This document shows, one piece after another, positions 18,025 to 26,975 of a stretch of DNA of 64,000 nt. This DNA comes from Pseudomonas saponiphila (GTDB lineage Bacteria; Pseudomonadota; Gammaproteobacteria; Pseudomonadales; Pseudomonadaceae). Position 1 is the first letter of the stretch. The number at the start of each line of letters is the position of its first letter. Location of the stretch: assembly GCF_900105185.1 (NCBI RefSeq), contig NZ_FNTJ01000002.1, forward strand, positions 124,001 to 188,000, read 5' to 3'. The notes beneath the pieces were generated by a model. That model was not told the origin of the DNA, searched no databases, and saw only the letters and a list, made by a program, of their open reading frames with translations. The translations under genes and the position numbers were made by a program.

Positions 18025-18540
18025 GTGGCGAAGCAAAGTTCTCAGAAGTTCATCGCGCGCAACCGCGCGCCCCGGGTGCAGATCGAGTACGACGTCGAAC
18101 TCTACGGCGCCGAGAAAAAGGTCCAGCTGCCCTTCGTCATGGGCGTGATGGCCGACCTCGCCGGCAAGCCCGCCGAACCCCTGGCGGCCGTGGCCGATCG
18201 CAAGTTCCTGGAAATCGACGTCGACAACTTCGACTCGCGCCTCAAGGCCATGCAGCCTCGGGTGGCCTTCCACGTGCCCAACGAGCTGACCGGCGAAGGC
18301 AACCTGAGCCTGGACATCACCTTCGAGAGCATGGACGACTTCAGCCCTGCCGCGGTGGCGCGCAAGGTCGATTCGCTGAACCAGCTGCTGGAGGCCCGCA
18401 CCCAGCTGGCCAACCTGCTGACCTACATGGACGGCAAGACCGGCGCCGAAGAAATCATCATGAAAGCCATCAAGGATCCGGCGTTGCTCCAGGCCCTGGC
18501 CAGTGCGCCAAAGCCTGCTGACTCCGAGCCGAACGCGTAA
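18025..18540 (+). CDS. tssB: TssB (VipA), small contractile-sheath subunit
   Basis: The 171-residue protein starts GTG with an AGGAG-like site just upstream and opens A-K-Q-S-S-Q-K-F, then RVQIEYDVELYG, typical of TssB. It pairs with TssC to form the sheath. TssB of H1 type can bind TagJ in P. aeruginosa, but no tagJ is present here. The tssC start lies 16 bases downstream. Confidence 0.95.
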   Translation: MAKQSSQKFIARNRAPRVQIEYDVELYGAEKKVQLPFVMGVMADLAGKPAEPLAAVADRKFLEIDVDNFDSRLKAMQPRVAFHVPNELTGEGNLSLDITFESMDDFSPAAVARKVDSLNQLLEARTQLANLLTYMDGKTGAEEIIMKAIKDPALLQALASAPKPADSEPNA

Positions 18541-18556
18541 CTCAGGACCAACGATC

Positions 18557-20050
18557 ATGACCGAATTGATGCGTGACAATCAGGCCCAACCCGGCGCCAC
18601 CGAGCAGGCCAGCGAATTCGCTTCGCTGCTGCTGCAGGAATTCAAGCCCAAGACCGAGCGCGCTCGCGAAGCCGTGGAAACCGCCGTGCGGACCCTGGCC
18701 GAGCAGGCCCTGGCGCAGACCGACCTGGTGTCCAACGACGCCATCAAGTCGATCGAATCGATCATCGCCGCCATCGACGCCAAGCTCACCGCCCAGGTCA
18801 ACCAGGTGATCCATCACCCGGAATTCCAGAAACTGGAAAGCGCCTGGCGTGGCCTGCACTACCTGGTCAACAACACCGAGACCGACGAGCAGCTGAAGAT
18901 CCGCGTGCTCAACATCTCCAAGCCGGAGCTGCACAAGACCCTGAAGAAGTTCAAGGGCACGGCCTGGGACCAGAGCCCGATCTTCAAGAAAATGTACGAA
19001 GAGGAATACGGCCAGTTCGGCGGCGAGCCTTACGGCTGCCTGGTGGGCGACTACTACTTCGACCAGTCGCCACCGGACGTGGAACTGCTGGGCGAGCTGT
19101 CCAAGGTCTGCGCGGCCATGCACGCCCCGTTCATCGCCGCGGCTTCGCCAACCGTGATGGGCATGGGCTCGTGGCAGGAACTGTCCAACCCGCGGGACCT
19201 GACCAAGATCTTCACCACCCCGGAATACGCCGGCTGGCGCTCGCTACGTGAATCGGAAGACTCGCGCTACATCGGCCTGACCATGCCGCGCTTCCTCGCA
19301 CGCCTGCCGTATGGCGCCAAGACCGACCCGGTGGAAGCCTTCGCCTTCGAAGAGAACACCGACGGCGCCGACAGCTCCAAGTACACCTGGGCCAACGCCG
19401 CCTACGCCATGGCGGTGAACATCAACCGCTCGTTCAAGCATTTCGGCTGGTGCTCGCGGATCCGCGGCGTGGAGTCCGGTGGCGAGGTGGAAAACCTCCC
19501 GGCCCACACCTTCCCCACCGACGACGGTGGCGTGGACATGAAGTGCCCGACCGAGATCGCCATCTCCGACCGCCGTGAAGCGGAACTGGCGAAGAACGGC
19601 TTCATGCCGCTGCTGCACAAGAAGAACACCGACTTCGCCGCCTTCATCGGCGCCCAGTCGCTGCAGAAGCCCGCCGAATACGACGACCCGGACGCCACCG
19701 CCAACGCCAACCTGGCCGCGCGCCTGCCGTACCTGTTCGCCACCTGCCGCTTCGCCCATTACCTGAAGTGCATCGTGCGCGACAAGATCGGCTCCTTCAA
19801 AGAGAAGGACGAGATGCAGCGCTGGCTGCAGGACTGGATCCTCAACTACGTCGACGGTGACCCGGCGCATTCCACCGAAACCACCAAGGCCCAGCACCCG
19901 CTGGCCGCGGCGGAAGTGGTGGTCGAGGAAGTCGAAGGCAACCCGGGCTACTACAACTCCAAGTTCTTCCTGCGCCCGCACTACCAGCTCGAAGGGCTGA
20001 CCGTGTCGCTGCGCCTGGTATCCAAACTGCCGTCCGCCAAGGGCGCCTGA
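18557..20050 (+). CDS. tssC: TssC (VipB), large contractile-sheath subunit
   Basis: The 497-residue protein has the conserved TssC core (LESAWRGLHYLV, SWQELSNPRDL, GFMPLLHKKNTDFAAF). It should form the sheath with TssB; its helices bind the ClpV N-domain after contraction. The ATG at 18557 has AGGACC upstream and gives the usual family length. The frame is open 18 codons further upstream, but only inside the end of tssB. Confidence 0.97.
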   Translation: MTELMRDNQAQPGATEQASEFASLLLQEFKPKTERAREAVETAVRTLAEQALAQTDLVSNDAIKSIESIIAAIDAKLTAQVNQVIHHPEFQKLESAWRGLHYLVNNTETDEQLKIRVLNISKPELHKTLKKFKGTAWDQSPIFKKMYEEEYGQFGGEPYGCLVGDYYFDQSPPDVELLGELSKVCAAMHAPFIAAASPTVMGMGSWQELSNPRDLTKIFTTPEYAGWRSLRESEDSRYIGLTMPRFLARLPYGAKTDPVEAFAFEENTDGADSSKYTWANAAYAMAVNINRSFKHFGWCSRIRGVESGGEVENLPAHTFPTDDGGVDMKCPTEIAISDRREAELAKNGFMPLLHKKNTDFAAFIGAQSLQKPAEYDDPDATANANLAARLPYLFATCRFAHYLKCIVRDKIGSFKEKDEMQRWLQDWILNYVDGDPAHSTETTKAQHPLAAAEVVVEEVEGNPGYYNSKFFLRPHYQLEGLTVSLRLVSKLPSAKGA

Positions 20051-20070
20051 CCCATAACCGAATCAAACCT

Positions 20071-20093
20071 GTAGCCGCTGTCGCAGCGGCTAC
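20071..20093. repeat. Dispersed hairpin repeat, GTAGCCGCTG type
   Basis: GTAGCCGCTG, a TCG loop and the exact reverse complement CAGCGGCTAC form a perfect 10-bp stem between tssC and hcp. Variants of the same hairpin occur at 43986-44011 and 58556-58582, so this is a dispersed family. It is distinct from the GTAGGAGC REPs. It lacks a U tract and may tune mRNA processing rather than terminate. Confidence 0.8.
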
Positions 20094-20138
20094 GGAAGCT
20101 GAATCAACATCGTGGCGAGTGCCACACAGGGAGAAAAC

Positions 20139-20627
20139 ATGGCTGTTGATATTTTCATCAAGATCGGTGACATCAAGGGCGAGTCCATGGACAAAGCCCA
20201 CAAGGACGAGATCGACGTGCTGAACTGGAGCTGGGGCATGTCCCAGTCCGGCAACATGCACGTCGGCGGTGGCGGCGGCGCGGGCAAGGTGAACATCCAG
20301 GACCTGTCGCTGACCAAGTACGTCGACAAGGCCTCGCCGAACCTGATGATGCATTGCTCCAGCGGCAAGCACATCGACAAGGTGCGCCTGACCGTGCGCA
20401 AGGCCGGCGGCGAAAGCCAGGTCGAGTACATGATCATCGACCTGGAAGAAGTGCTGATCACCTCGCTGAGCACCGGCGGTTCGGGCAGCGATGACCGCCT
20501 GACCGAGAACATCACCCTGAACTTCGCCCAGGTGGCGGTCGAGTACCAGCCGCAGAAAGCCGACGGCACCAAGGACGGCGGCCCGATCAAGTACGGCTGG
20601 AACATCCGCTCGAACACCAAGCGCTGA
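20139..20627 (+). CDS. hcp: Hcp, T6SS inner-tube protein
   Basis: The 162-residue protein opens MAVDIFIKIGDIKGES and contains the glycine-rich VGGGGGAGKVN loop and the KAGGESQVEYMII region of Hcp1. Hexamers stack to form the inner tube and can chaperone small effectors in their lumen. AGGGAGA lies 6 bases before the ATG. The gene is bracketed by hairpins (20071-20093 upstream, 20635-20691 downstream), which may let it be made in excess over its neighbours. Confidence 0.97.
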   Translation: MAVDIFIKIGDIKGESMDKAHKDEIDVLNWSWGMSQSGNMHVGGGGGAGKVNIQDLSLTKYVDKASPNLMMHCSSGKHIDKVRLTVRKAGGESQVEYMIIDLEEVLITSLSTGGSGSDDRLTENITLNFAQVAVEYQPQKADGTKDGGPIKYGWNIRSNTKR

Positions 20628-20634
20628 TCCGCTG

Positions 20635-20691
20635 CGGTCGCGGCCCCCGGGCCGCGACCGACCCGCCCCGCGTGCCCGGCGTGGCGCGGGG
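20635..20691 (+). terminator. Double GC-rich hairpin after hcp
   Basis: The first hairpin is a 12-base arm at 20635-20646, two bases, and its exact complement at 20649-20660. The second is CCCCGCG and CGCGGGG around a 12-base loop, ending at 20691. There is no run of T, so this is more likely a partial terminator or 3' stabiliser of hcp mRNA than a full stop before tssE. Confidence 0.6.
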
Positions 20692-20749
20692 ACGGCTGGC
20701 GAGGACCAGGTCCTCGTGAGTCTCTGGTTATGCCCCTTTTCGTGACGTC

Positions 20750-21298
20750 ATGCCCGCGCCATCCGATCCTGGAGCGAACCCTTTGGTAACCGACATCGCC
20801 GCCCGCGATCGCTTGCAACCCTCTTTGCTGGATCGTCTGACCGACGATGAACCCGGCAACCTGAAAGAAAGCCCGGACAAACGCGTGCTGTCCCTGAGCC
20901 AGCTCAAGGCCTCGGTGCTGCGCGACCTGGCATGGCTGCTCAATACCACGTCGCTGCTGGAAGCCGACGCCACCCTGCATACCCCCGCCGGTACTTCGGT
21001 GGTCAACTACGGCCTGCCGGCCCTGGCCGGGTACAGCGCATCAAGCATCGATATCCCGGCCCTGGAGGCCCTGATCCACCAGGCCATCGCCACCTTCGAA
21101 CCACGCATCCTGCGCAACACCCTGCGGGTCCGCGCGCGCACCGCGCCCGGCGAGATGAACCACAACGCCCTGAGCTTCGAGATCGAGGGCGATCTGTGGG
21201 CCCAGCCGATGCCCCTGCGCCTGCTGCTGCAAACCGACATGGACCTGGAATCCGGCCATGTACGGGTGGTGCATGCCGATTCCCGGAGACGCGCATGA
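20750..21298 (+). CDS. tssE: TssE, gp25-like baseplate protein
   Basis: The 182-residue protein has the gp25/TssE core, including RDLAWLLNT and the C-terminal FEPRI and SFEIEGDLW region. It sits in the baseplate next to the sheath. The ATG at 20750 has no good ribosome site. An in-frame TTG at 20783 has GGAG 8 bases upstream and gives a start close to the conserved [10 protein letters not shown], so the true protein may be 171 residues. It follows hcp directly; the tagJ gene found here in P. aeruginosa is missing. Its stop overlaps tssF by ATGA. Confidence 0.92.
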   Translation: MPAPSDPGANPLVTDIAARDRLQPSLLDRLTDDEPGNLKESPDKRVLSLSQLKASVLRDLAWLLNTTSLLEADATLHTPAGTSVVNYGLPALAGYSASSIDIPALEALIHQAIATFEPRILRNTLRVRARTAPGEMNHNALSFEIEGDLWAQPMPLRLLLQTDMDLESGHVRVVHADSRRRA

Positions 21299-23154
21299 AT
21301 CCGCGTCTCTTGGAGCTGTACAACCAGGAACTGCACCACGTGCGCGAAAGCGCCGCGGAGTTCGCCAAGGAATACCCGAAGATCGCCAGCCGCCTGACCC
21401 TGTCGGGCATGGACTGCGCCGACCCCTATGTCGAGCGCCTGCTGGAAGGCTTTGCCTACCTGACGGCCCGGGTGCAGCTCAAGCTCGATGCCGAGTACCC
21501 GACCTTCACCCACAACCTGCTGGAGATCGCCTACCCGCACTACCTGGCGCCGACCCCGTCGATGACCGTGGTGCAGTTGCAGGCCGATCCCGACGAAGGC
21601 TCCCTGAGCAGCGGCTTCACCCTGCCCCGCGATACCAGCCTGCGGGCCGCCCTGGGCCGCGATACCCAGACCTGCTGCGAATACCGCACCGCGCACCCGG
21701 TGACCCTGTGGCCGCTGCAGGTCAGCCAGGCCGAATACTTCGGCAACCCGGGGGCGGTGCTCGGGCGCCTGGCCGCCAGCGAACCCAAGGCCAAGGCCGG
21801 GCTGCGCCTGACCCTGCGCACCGGCGCCGAGCTGCCGTTCAACAGCCTGGCCCTGGACAGCTTGCCGCTGTACCTCAACGGCAACGACGAACAACCGTTC
21901 CGCCTCTACGAACAATTGCTGGGTAACGCCTGCGCGGTGTTCGCCCGCGCCCCGGGCGGCGACTGGGTCGAGCGCCTGCCCCAGGATGCCCTGCGCTCCC
22001 GGGGTTTCGACGATCGCGACGCGGCGCTGCCAGTGGTGCCCCAGGCGTTCCAGGGCTACCGCCTGTTGCAGGAGTACTTCGCCCTGCCCAACCGCTTCCT
22101 GTTCGTCGAGTTCGCCCAGCTGGGCCGTGCGGTGCAACGTTGCGCCGGCCAGGAACTGGAGCTGATCGTGCTCTTCGAGCGCTTCGAGCAGAACCTGGAA
22201 GGCAGCGTCGGCGCCGCCCAATTCGTGCCCTTCTGCACCCCGGCGATCAACCTGTTTCCCAAGCGCCTGGACCGCATCCACCTGTCCGATCGGGTCAACG
22301 AGCACCACGTGATCGCCGACCGCACCCGGCCGATGGATTTCGAAGTACACTCGCTGAGCGCCATCAGCGGCCACGGCACCGGGCCGGAGCAGCCGTTCCT
22401 GCCGTTCTACGCGGTGCGCGACCCGTCCCGCTACGGCCGCGACCAGGCCTACTACATCGTCCGCCGCGAGCCGCGAGTGCTGTCCAGCGACCAGCGCCGC
22501 AACGGTCCGCGCTCGACCTACATCGGCAGTGAATCCTTCATCAGCCTGGTGGACAGTCGGCAGGCGCCCTATCGCCACGACCTGCGCCAGCTCGGGGTCA
22601 GTGCGCTGTGCACCAACCGCGACCTGCCGCTGTTCATGAACGTGGGCAGTGGCAAGACCGATTTCACCCTGGCCGACAGCGCCCCGGTGCAGGCCATCCG
22701 CTGCCTGGCGGGGCCGAGCCGGCCGCGCCCCAGCCATGCCCACGACGGCAAGGCCTGGCGCCTGATCAGCCAGTTGTCGCTGAACTACCTGTCGCTCGCC
22801 GAACAGGGCCAGGGCGCGGCCGCCCTGCGCGAGCTGCTGCGCTTGTATGGCGACAACAACGACGCGGCCCTGCAATTGCAGATCGAAGGCCTGCGGGAAG
22901 TCAGCAGCAAAGCGGTGACCCGGCGCCTGCCAATGCCCGGGCCGATCGTCTTTGGCCGGGGCCTGGAGATCACCCTGGAATTCGATGAAAACGCGTTTCG
23001 CGGCACCGGGGTGTTCCTGCTCGGCGCGGTCTTCGAGCGCTTCCTGGCACGTTACGTGTCGATCAACAGTTTTACCGAGACGGTGATCCGTACCACCGAA
23101 CGCGGCGAGATCATGCGATGGAAAGCCCAGCCCGGACGGCGTCCGACTCTTTGA
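21295..23154 (+). CDS. tssF: TssF, baseplate wedge protein
   Basis: The 619-residue protein opens [18 protein letters not shown] with the [12 protein letters not shown] and [14 protein letters not shown] signatures of TssF (VasA/ImpG). It forms the wedge with TssG and TssE. The ATG at 21295 overlaps the tssE stop; the frame is open further upstream only as a shadow of tssE. Confidence 0.96.
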   Translation: MNPRLLELYNQELHHVRESAAEFAKEYPKIASRLTLSGMDCADPYVERLLEGFAYLTARVQLKLDAEYPTFTHNLLEIAYPHYLAPTPSMTVVQLQADPDEGSLSSGFTLPRDTSLRAALGRDTQTCCEYRTAHPVTLWPLQVSQAEYFGNPGAVLGRLAASEPKAKAGLRLTLRTGAELPFNSLALDSLPLYLNGNDEQPFRLYEQLLGNACAVFARAPGGDWVERLPQDALRSRGFDDRDAALPVVPQAFQGYRLLQEYFALPNRFLFVEFAQLGRAVQRCAGQELELIVLFERFEQNLEGSVGAAQFVPFCTPAINLFPKRLDRIHLSDRVNEHHVIADRTRPMDFEVHSLSAISGHGTGPEQPFLPFYAVRDPSRYGRDQAYYIVRREPRVLSSDQRRNGPRSTYIGSESFISLVDSRQAPYRHDLRQLGVSALCTNRDLPLFMNVGSGKTDFTLADSAPVQAIRCLAGPSRPRPSHAHDGKAWRLISQLSLNYLSLAEQGQGAAALRELLRLYGDNNDAALQLQIEGLREVSSKAVTRRLPMPGPIVFGRGLEITLEFDENAFRGTGVFLLGAVFERFLARYVSINSFTETVIRTTERGEIMRWKAQPGRRPTL

Positions 23155-24170
23155 ATACGCTGGCGGCGATGCACGCCGAGCCCTGGGAGTACGACTTCTT
23201 CCAGGCCCTGCGGCGTATCGAATGCCTGTCGCCACAACTGCCGCGCTTCGGTCACTCGTTGCGCCTGGCGGACGATCCTTTGCGCCTGGGCCAACAAGCC
23301 GACTGCACCTTTGCCCCGGCCACCCTGGCCTCGGTGACCCCCGGCAGCGACGGCGCGGCCACGCGCCTGGAGCAGTTCTTCTTCGGCCTCGGCGGACCCA
23401 ACGGCCCCTTGCCGCTGCACATCACCGAGTACGTGCGCGAGCGCCAGCGCAACAACGCCGACAGCACCAGCAAGCGCTTTCTCGATGTGTTCCACCACCG
23501 CCTGCTGAGCCTGTTCTACCGGGCTTGGGCCGAAGCCCGGCCGACGGTGAGCCACGACCGCCCGGACGACGACTACTGGTCCGCGCGCCTCGCCGCCCTG
23601 AGCGGCCGGGGCATGCCCAGCCTGCTCAAGCAGGGGCTGATTCCCGACACCGCCAAGCTGCACTACAGCGGCCACCTGGCGGCCCAGACCCGCTACCCCG
23701 ACGGCCTGCGGGCGATCATCGGCGAGTATTTCGGCCTGCCGGTAGCGATCGAGGAATACGTCGGCCAGTGGCTGGAGCTGCCCGAGCGCAGCCGGCTCGG
23801 GGTCCGGTCCCACCAGCTGGGGGTGGACTTCTGCCTGGGCAGCCACGTCTGGGACCGCCAGCACAAATTCCGCATCCGCCTGGGGCCGCTGAAACTCGAC
23901 GAGTACCTGGGGATGCTGCCCGACGGCCAGCAGTTCAAGGAACTGGTGGCCTGGGTCGGCGAATACCTGGGGCATGAACTGGACTGGGACCTGAACCTGG
24001 TCCTGCAGAAGGACGAAGTGCCCAAGCTGCAACTCAACGGCCGCCAGCGCCTGGGTTTCAATACCTGGCTCGGTCAACCCGGCAGTGATGCCAAGGACCT
24101 CATTCTGGCCCGGCACTACGCCGATCAGGCCACTACCTCACAAACACCAAGGAGCACAGAGCATGGGTGA
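23118..24170 (+). CDS. tssG: TssG, baseplate wedge protein
   Basis: The 350-residue protein has the TssG (ImpH/VasB) signature WEYDFFQALRRIE near residue 23 and GLGGPNGPLPLHITEY near 95. The start at 23118 lies inside the end of tssF (37-base overlap), a common arrangement that couples translation of the two wedge partners. Its stop overlaps clpV by 8 bases. Confidence 0.95.
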   Translation: MESPARTASDSLNTLAAMHAEPWEYDFFQALRRIECLSPQLPRFGHSLRLADDPLRLGQQADCTFAPATLASVTPGSDGAATRLEQFFFGLGGPNGPLPLHITEYVRERQRNNADSTSKRFLDVFHHRLLSLFYRAWAEARPTVSHDRPDDDYWSARLAALSGRGMPSLLKQGLIPDTAKLHYSGHLAAQTRYPDGLRAIIGEYFGLPVAIEEYVGQWLELPERSRLGVRSHQLGVDFCLGSHVWDRQHKFRIRLGPLKLDEYLGMLPDGQQFKELVAWVGEYLGHELDWDLNLVLQKDEVPKLQLNGRQRLGFNTWLGQPGSDAKDLILARHYADQATTSQTPRSTEHG

Positions 24171-26838
24171 AATCAGTCGCGCGGCGCTGTTCGGCAAACT
24201 CAACAGCGTTGCCTACAAAGCCATCGAGGCCGCCACGGTCTTCTGCAAACTGCGGGGCAACCCCTATGTGGAACTGGCCCACTGGCTGCACCAGTTGCTG
24301 CAACTGACGGATTCGGACCTGCACCGCATCATCCGCCAGTTCAACCTGGAGCCGGCGCGCCTGGCCAAGGACCTGACCGAAGCCCTGGACCGCCTGCCCC
24401 GGGGCTCGACCTCGATCACCGACCTGTCGTCCCACGTCGAGGAAGCGGTGGAGCGCGGCTGGGTCTATGGCAGCCTGATGTTCGGCGAAAGCCAGGTGCG
24501 CACCGGCTACCTGGTGATCGGCATTCTCAAGACTCCGAGCCTGCGCCATGCGCTTTTGGGGCTGTCCCGGGAGTTCGACAAGATCAAGGTCGAAACCCTG
24601 TGCGAACGCTTTGACGAATACATCGGCGACTCGCCGGAAAACGCCCTGAGCGCCAGCGACGGCTTCAATGCCGGCGCGGTGCCCGGCGAAGCCAGCGGCG
24701 CCATGGCCCCCAGCGCCCTGGGCAAGCAGGAAGCCCTGAAGCGCTTCACCGTCGACCTCACCGAGCAGGCCCGCAGCGGCAAGCTCGACCCCATCGTCGG
24801 CCGTGACGAAGAGATCCGCCAACTGGTGGACATCCTCATGCGCCGCCGGCAGAACAACCCGATCCTCACCGGCGAGGCCGGGGTCGGCAAGACCGCGGTG
24901 GTGGAAGGTTTCGCCCTGCGCATCGTCGCCGGTGACGTACCGCCGGCGCTCAAGGACGTGGAACTGCGCAGCCTCGACGTCGGCCTGCTGCAGGCCGGCG
25001 CCAGCATGAAGGGCGAGTTCGAACAGCGCCTGCGCCAGGTCATCGAGGACGTCCAGGCCTCGCCCAAGCCGATCATCCTGTTCATCGACGAAGCCCACAC
25101 CCTGGTGGGTGCCGGTGGCGCCGCCGGCACCGGCGACGCGGCCAACCTGCTGAAACCGGCCCTGGCCCGCGGCACCCTGCGCACCGTGGCAGCCACCACT
25201 TGGGCCGAGTACAAGAAGCACATCGAGAAAGACCCGGCCCTGACCCGGCGCTTCCAGGTGGTGCAAGTGGCCGAGCCGTCGGAAGACAAGGCGCTGCTGA
25301 TGATGCGCGGCGTGGCCTCGACCATGGAACAGCACCATCAGGTGCAGATCCTCGACGAAGCCCTGGAAGCCTCGGTCAAGCTGTCGCACCGCTACATTCC
25401 GGCGCGCCAGTTGCCGGACAAATCCGTGAGCCTGCTGGACACCGCCTGCGCCCGGGTCGCCATCAGCCTGCACGCGGTGCCGGCCGAAGTGGATGACAGC
25501 CGCCGGCGCATCGAGGCCCTGGAAACCGAGCTGCAGATCATCGCCCGGGAACAGGCGATCGGCGTGGCCATCGGCCAGCGCCAGGTCAACAGCGAGAACC
25601 TCCTGGCCGCCGAGCGCGAGCGCCTGGCCGAGCTGGAAAGCCGCTGGGCGCAAGAGAAGACCCTGGTCGACGAACTGCTGGCGACCCGCGCCCAACTGCG
25701 CGAGAGCGTCGGCCTGGTGGACAGCGACGTCGGCGATGACAGCCACGGCCTGCGCGAGAAGCTGGTGGACCTGCAGCAGCGCCTGAGTGCCTTGCAAGGC
25801 GAGAGCCCGTTGATCCTGCCAACCGTGGACTACCAGGCGGTGGCCTCGGTGGTCGCCGACTGGACCGGGATTCCGGTGGGGCGCATGGCCCGCAACGAAC
25901 TGGAAACCGTGCTCAACCTCGACCAGCACCTGAAAAAACGCATCATCGGCCAGGACCACGCCCTGCAGATGATCGCCAAGCGCATCCAGACCTCCCGCGC
26001 CGGCCTCGACAACCCGAACAAGCCGATTGGCGTGTTCATGCTGGCGGGCACCTCCGGGGTGGGCAAGACCGAAACCGCCCTGGCCCTGGCCGAAGCCCTG
26101 TACGGCGGCGAGCAGAACGTCATCACCATCAACATGAGCGAGTTCCAGGAAGCCCACACCGTGTCCACCCTCAAGGGCGCCCCGCCGGGCTACGTCGGCT
26201 ACGGCGAAGGCGGCGTGCTCACCGAAGCGGTACGGCGCAAGCCCTACAGCGTGGTGCTGCTGGACGAAGTGGAAAAAGCCCACCCGGACGTGCACGAGAT
26301 GTTCTTCCAGGTGTTCGACAAGGGCGTCATGGAAGACGGCGAAGGCCGCATGATCGACTTCAAGAACACCCTGATCCTGCTCACCACCAACGCCGGCACC
26401 GAGCTGATCGCCAACGTCTGTGGCAACCCCGCGGACCTGCCCGAGCCCGAGGAAATCGCCAAGGCCCTGCGCCAGCCATTGCTGGAGATCTTCCCGCCGG
26501 CGCTGCTGGGGCGCCTGGTGACCATCCCCTACTACCCGCTCAGCGACGACATGCTCAAGGCGATCACCCGCCTGCAACTGGGACGGATCAAGAAGCGCGT
26601 GGAGAGCACCCACAAAGTGCCGTTCGACTTCGACGACGGGGTCGTCGACCTGATCGTCTCGCGCTGCACCGAAACCGAAAGCGGCGGCCGGATGATCGAC
26701 GCCATCCTCACCAACAGCCTGCTGCCGGACATGAGCCGCGAGTTCCTGACCCGCATGCTCGAAGGCCAGGCCCTGGCCGGGGTGCGCATCAGCCAGCGGG
26801 ACAACGAACTGCACTACGACTTCAGCGAGCCAGCCTGA
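24163..26838 (+). CDS. clpV: ClpV, AAA+ ATPase that disassembles contracted sheath
   Basis: The 891-residue Hsp100/ClpB-type protein has an N-domain (about 1-160) that binds TssC. The first AAA+ ring has Walker A GEAGVGKT (237-244) and Walker B ILFIDEAHT. A middle coiled coil (about 440-550) and a second ring with Walker A GTSGVGKT (629-636) follow. It recycles sheath subunits after firing. The ATG at 24163 is chosen because MGEISRAALFGKLN is the normal family start; the upstream open part is inside tssG. Confidence 0.97.
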   Translation: MGEISRAALFGKLNSVAYKAIEAATVFCKLRGNPYVELAHWLHQLLQLTDSDLHRIIRQFNLEPARLAKDLTEALDRLPRGSTSITDLSSHVEEAVERGWVYGSLMFGESQVRTGYLVIGILKTPSLRHALLGLSREFDKIKVETLCERFDEYIGDSPENALSASDGFNAGAVPGEASGAMAPSALGKQEALKRFTVDLTEQARSGKLDPIVGRDEEIRQLVDILMRRRQNNPILTGEAGVGKTAVVEGFALRIVAGDVPPALKDVELRSLDVGLLQAGASMKGEFEQRLRQVIEDVQASPKPIILFIDEAHTLVGAGGAAGTGDAANLLKPALARGTLRTVAATTWAEYKKHIEKDPALTRRFQVVQVAEPSEDKALLMMRGVASTMEQHHQVQILDEALEASVKLSHRYIPARQLPDKSVSLLDTACARVAISLHAVPAEVDDSRRRIEALETELQIIAREQAIGVAIGQRQVNSENLLAAERERLAELESRWAQEKTLVDELLATRAQLRESVGLVDSDVGDDSHGLREKLVDLQQRLSALQGESPLILPTVDYQAVASVVADWTGIPVGRMARNELETVLNLDQHLKKRIIGQDHALQMIAKRIQTSRAGLDNPNKPIGVFMLAGTSGVGKTETALALAEALYGGEQNVITINMSEFQEAHTVSTLKGAPPGYVGYGEGGVLTEAVRRKPYSVVLLDEVEKAHPDVHEMFFQVFDKGVMEDGEGRMIDFKNTLILLTTNAGTELIANVCGNPADLPEPEEIAKALRQPLLEIFPPALLGRLVTIPYYPLSDDMLKAITRLQLGRIKKRVESTHKVPFDFDDGVVDLIVSRCTETESGGRMIDAILTNSLLPDMSREFLTRMLEGQALAGVRISQRDNELHYDFSEPA

Positions 26839-26857
26839 TCCCACAGCCCCTGCTTCC

Positions 26858-26930
26858 GTAGGAGCTGGCTTGCCAGCGAAACGCGCCACGGTGATGGACC
26901 CGGCGCCTTCGCGAGCAAGCTCGCTCCTAC
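26858..26930. repeat. REPIN (two inverted REP elements) between clpV and vgrG
   Basis: GTAGGAGCTGGCTTGCCAGCGAA faces its inverted partner TTCGCGAGCAAGCTCGCTCCTAC across about 27 bases. This is the standard Pseudomonas REPIN layout. It splits the structural genes from the vgrG-effector module and may stabilise the 3' end of the upstream message. Confidence 0.88.
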
Positions 26931-26975
26931 GGGATTTGTGGCGCCAGGCACACCACGCATTCAACGAGAGCGACG

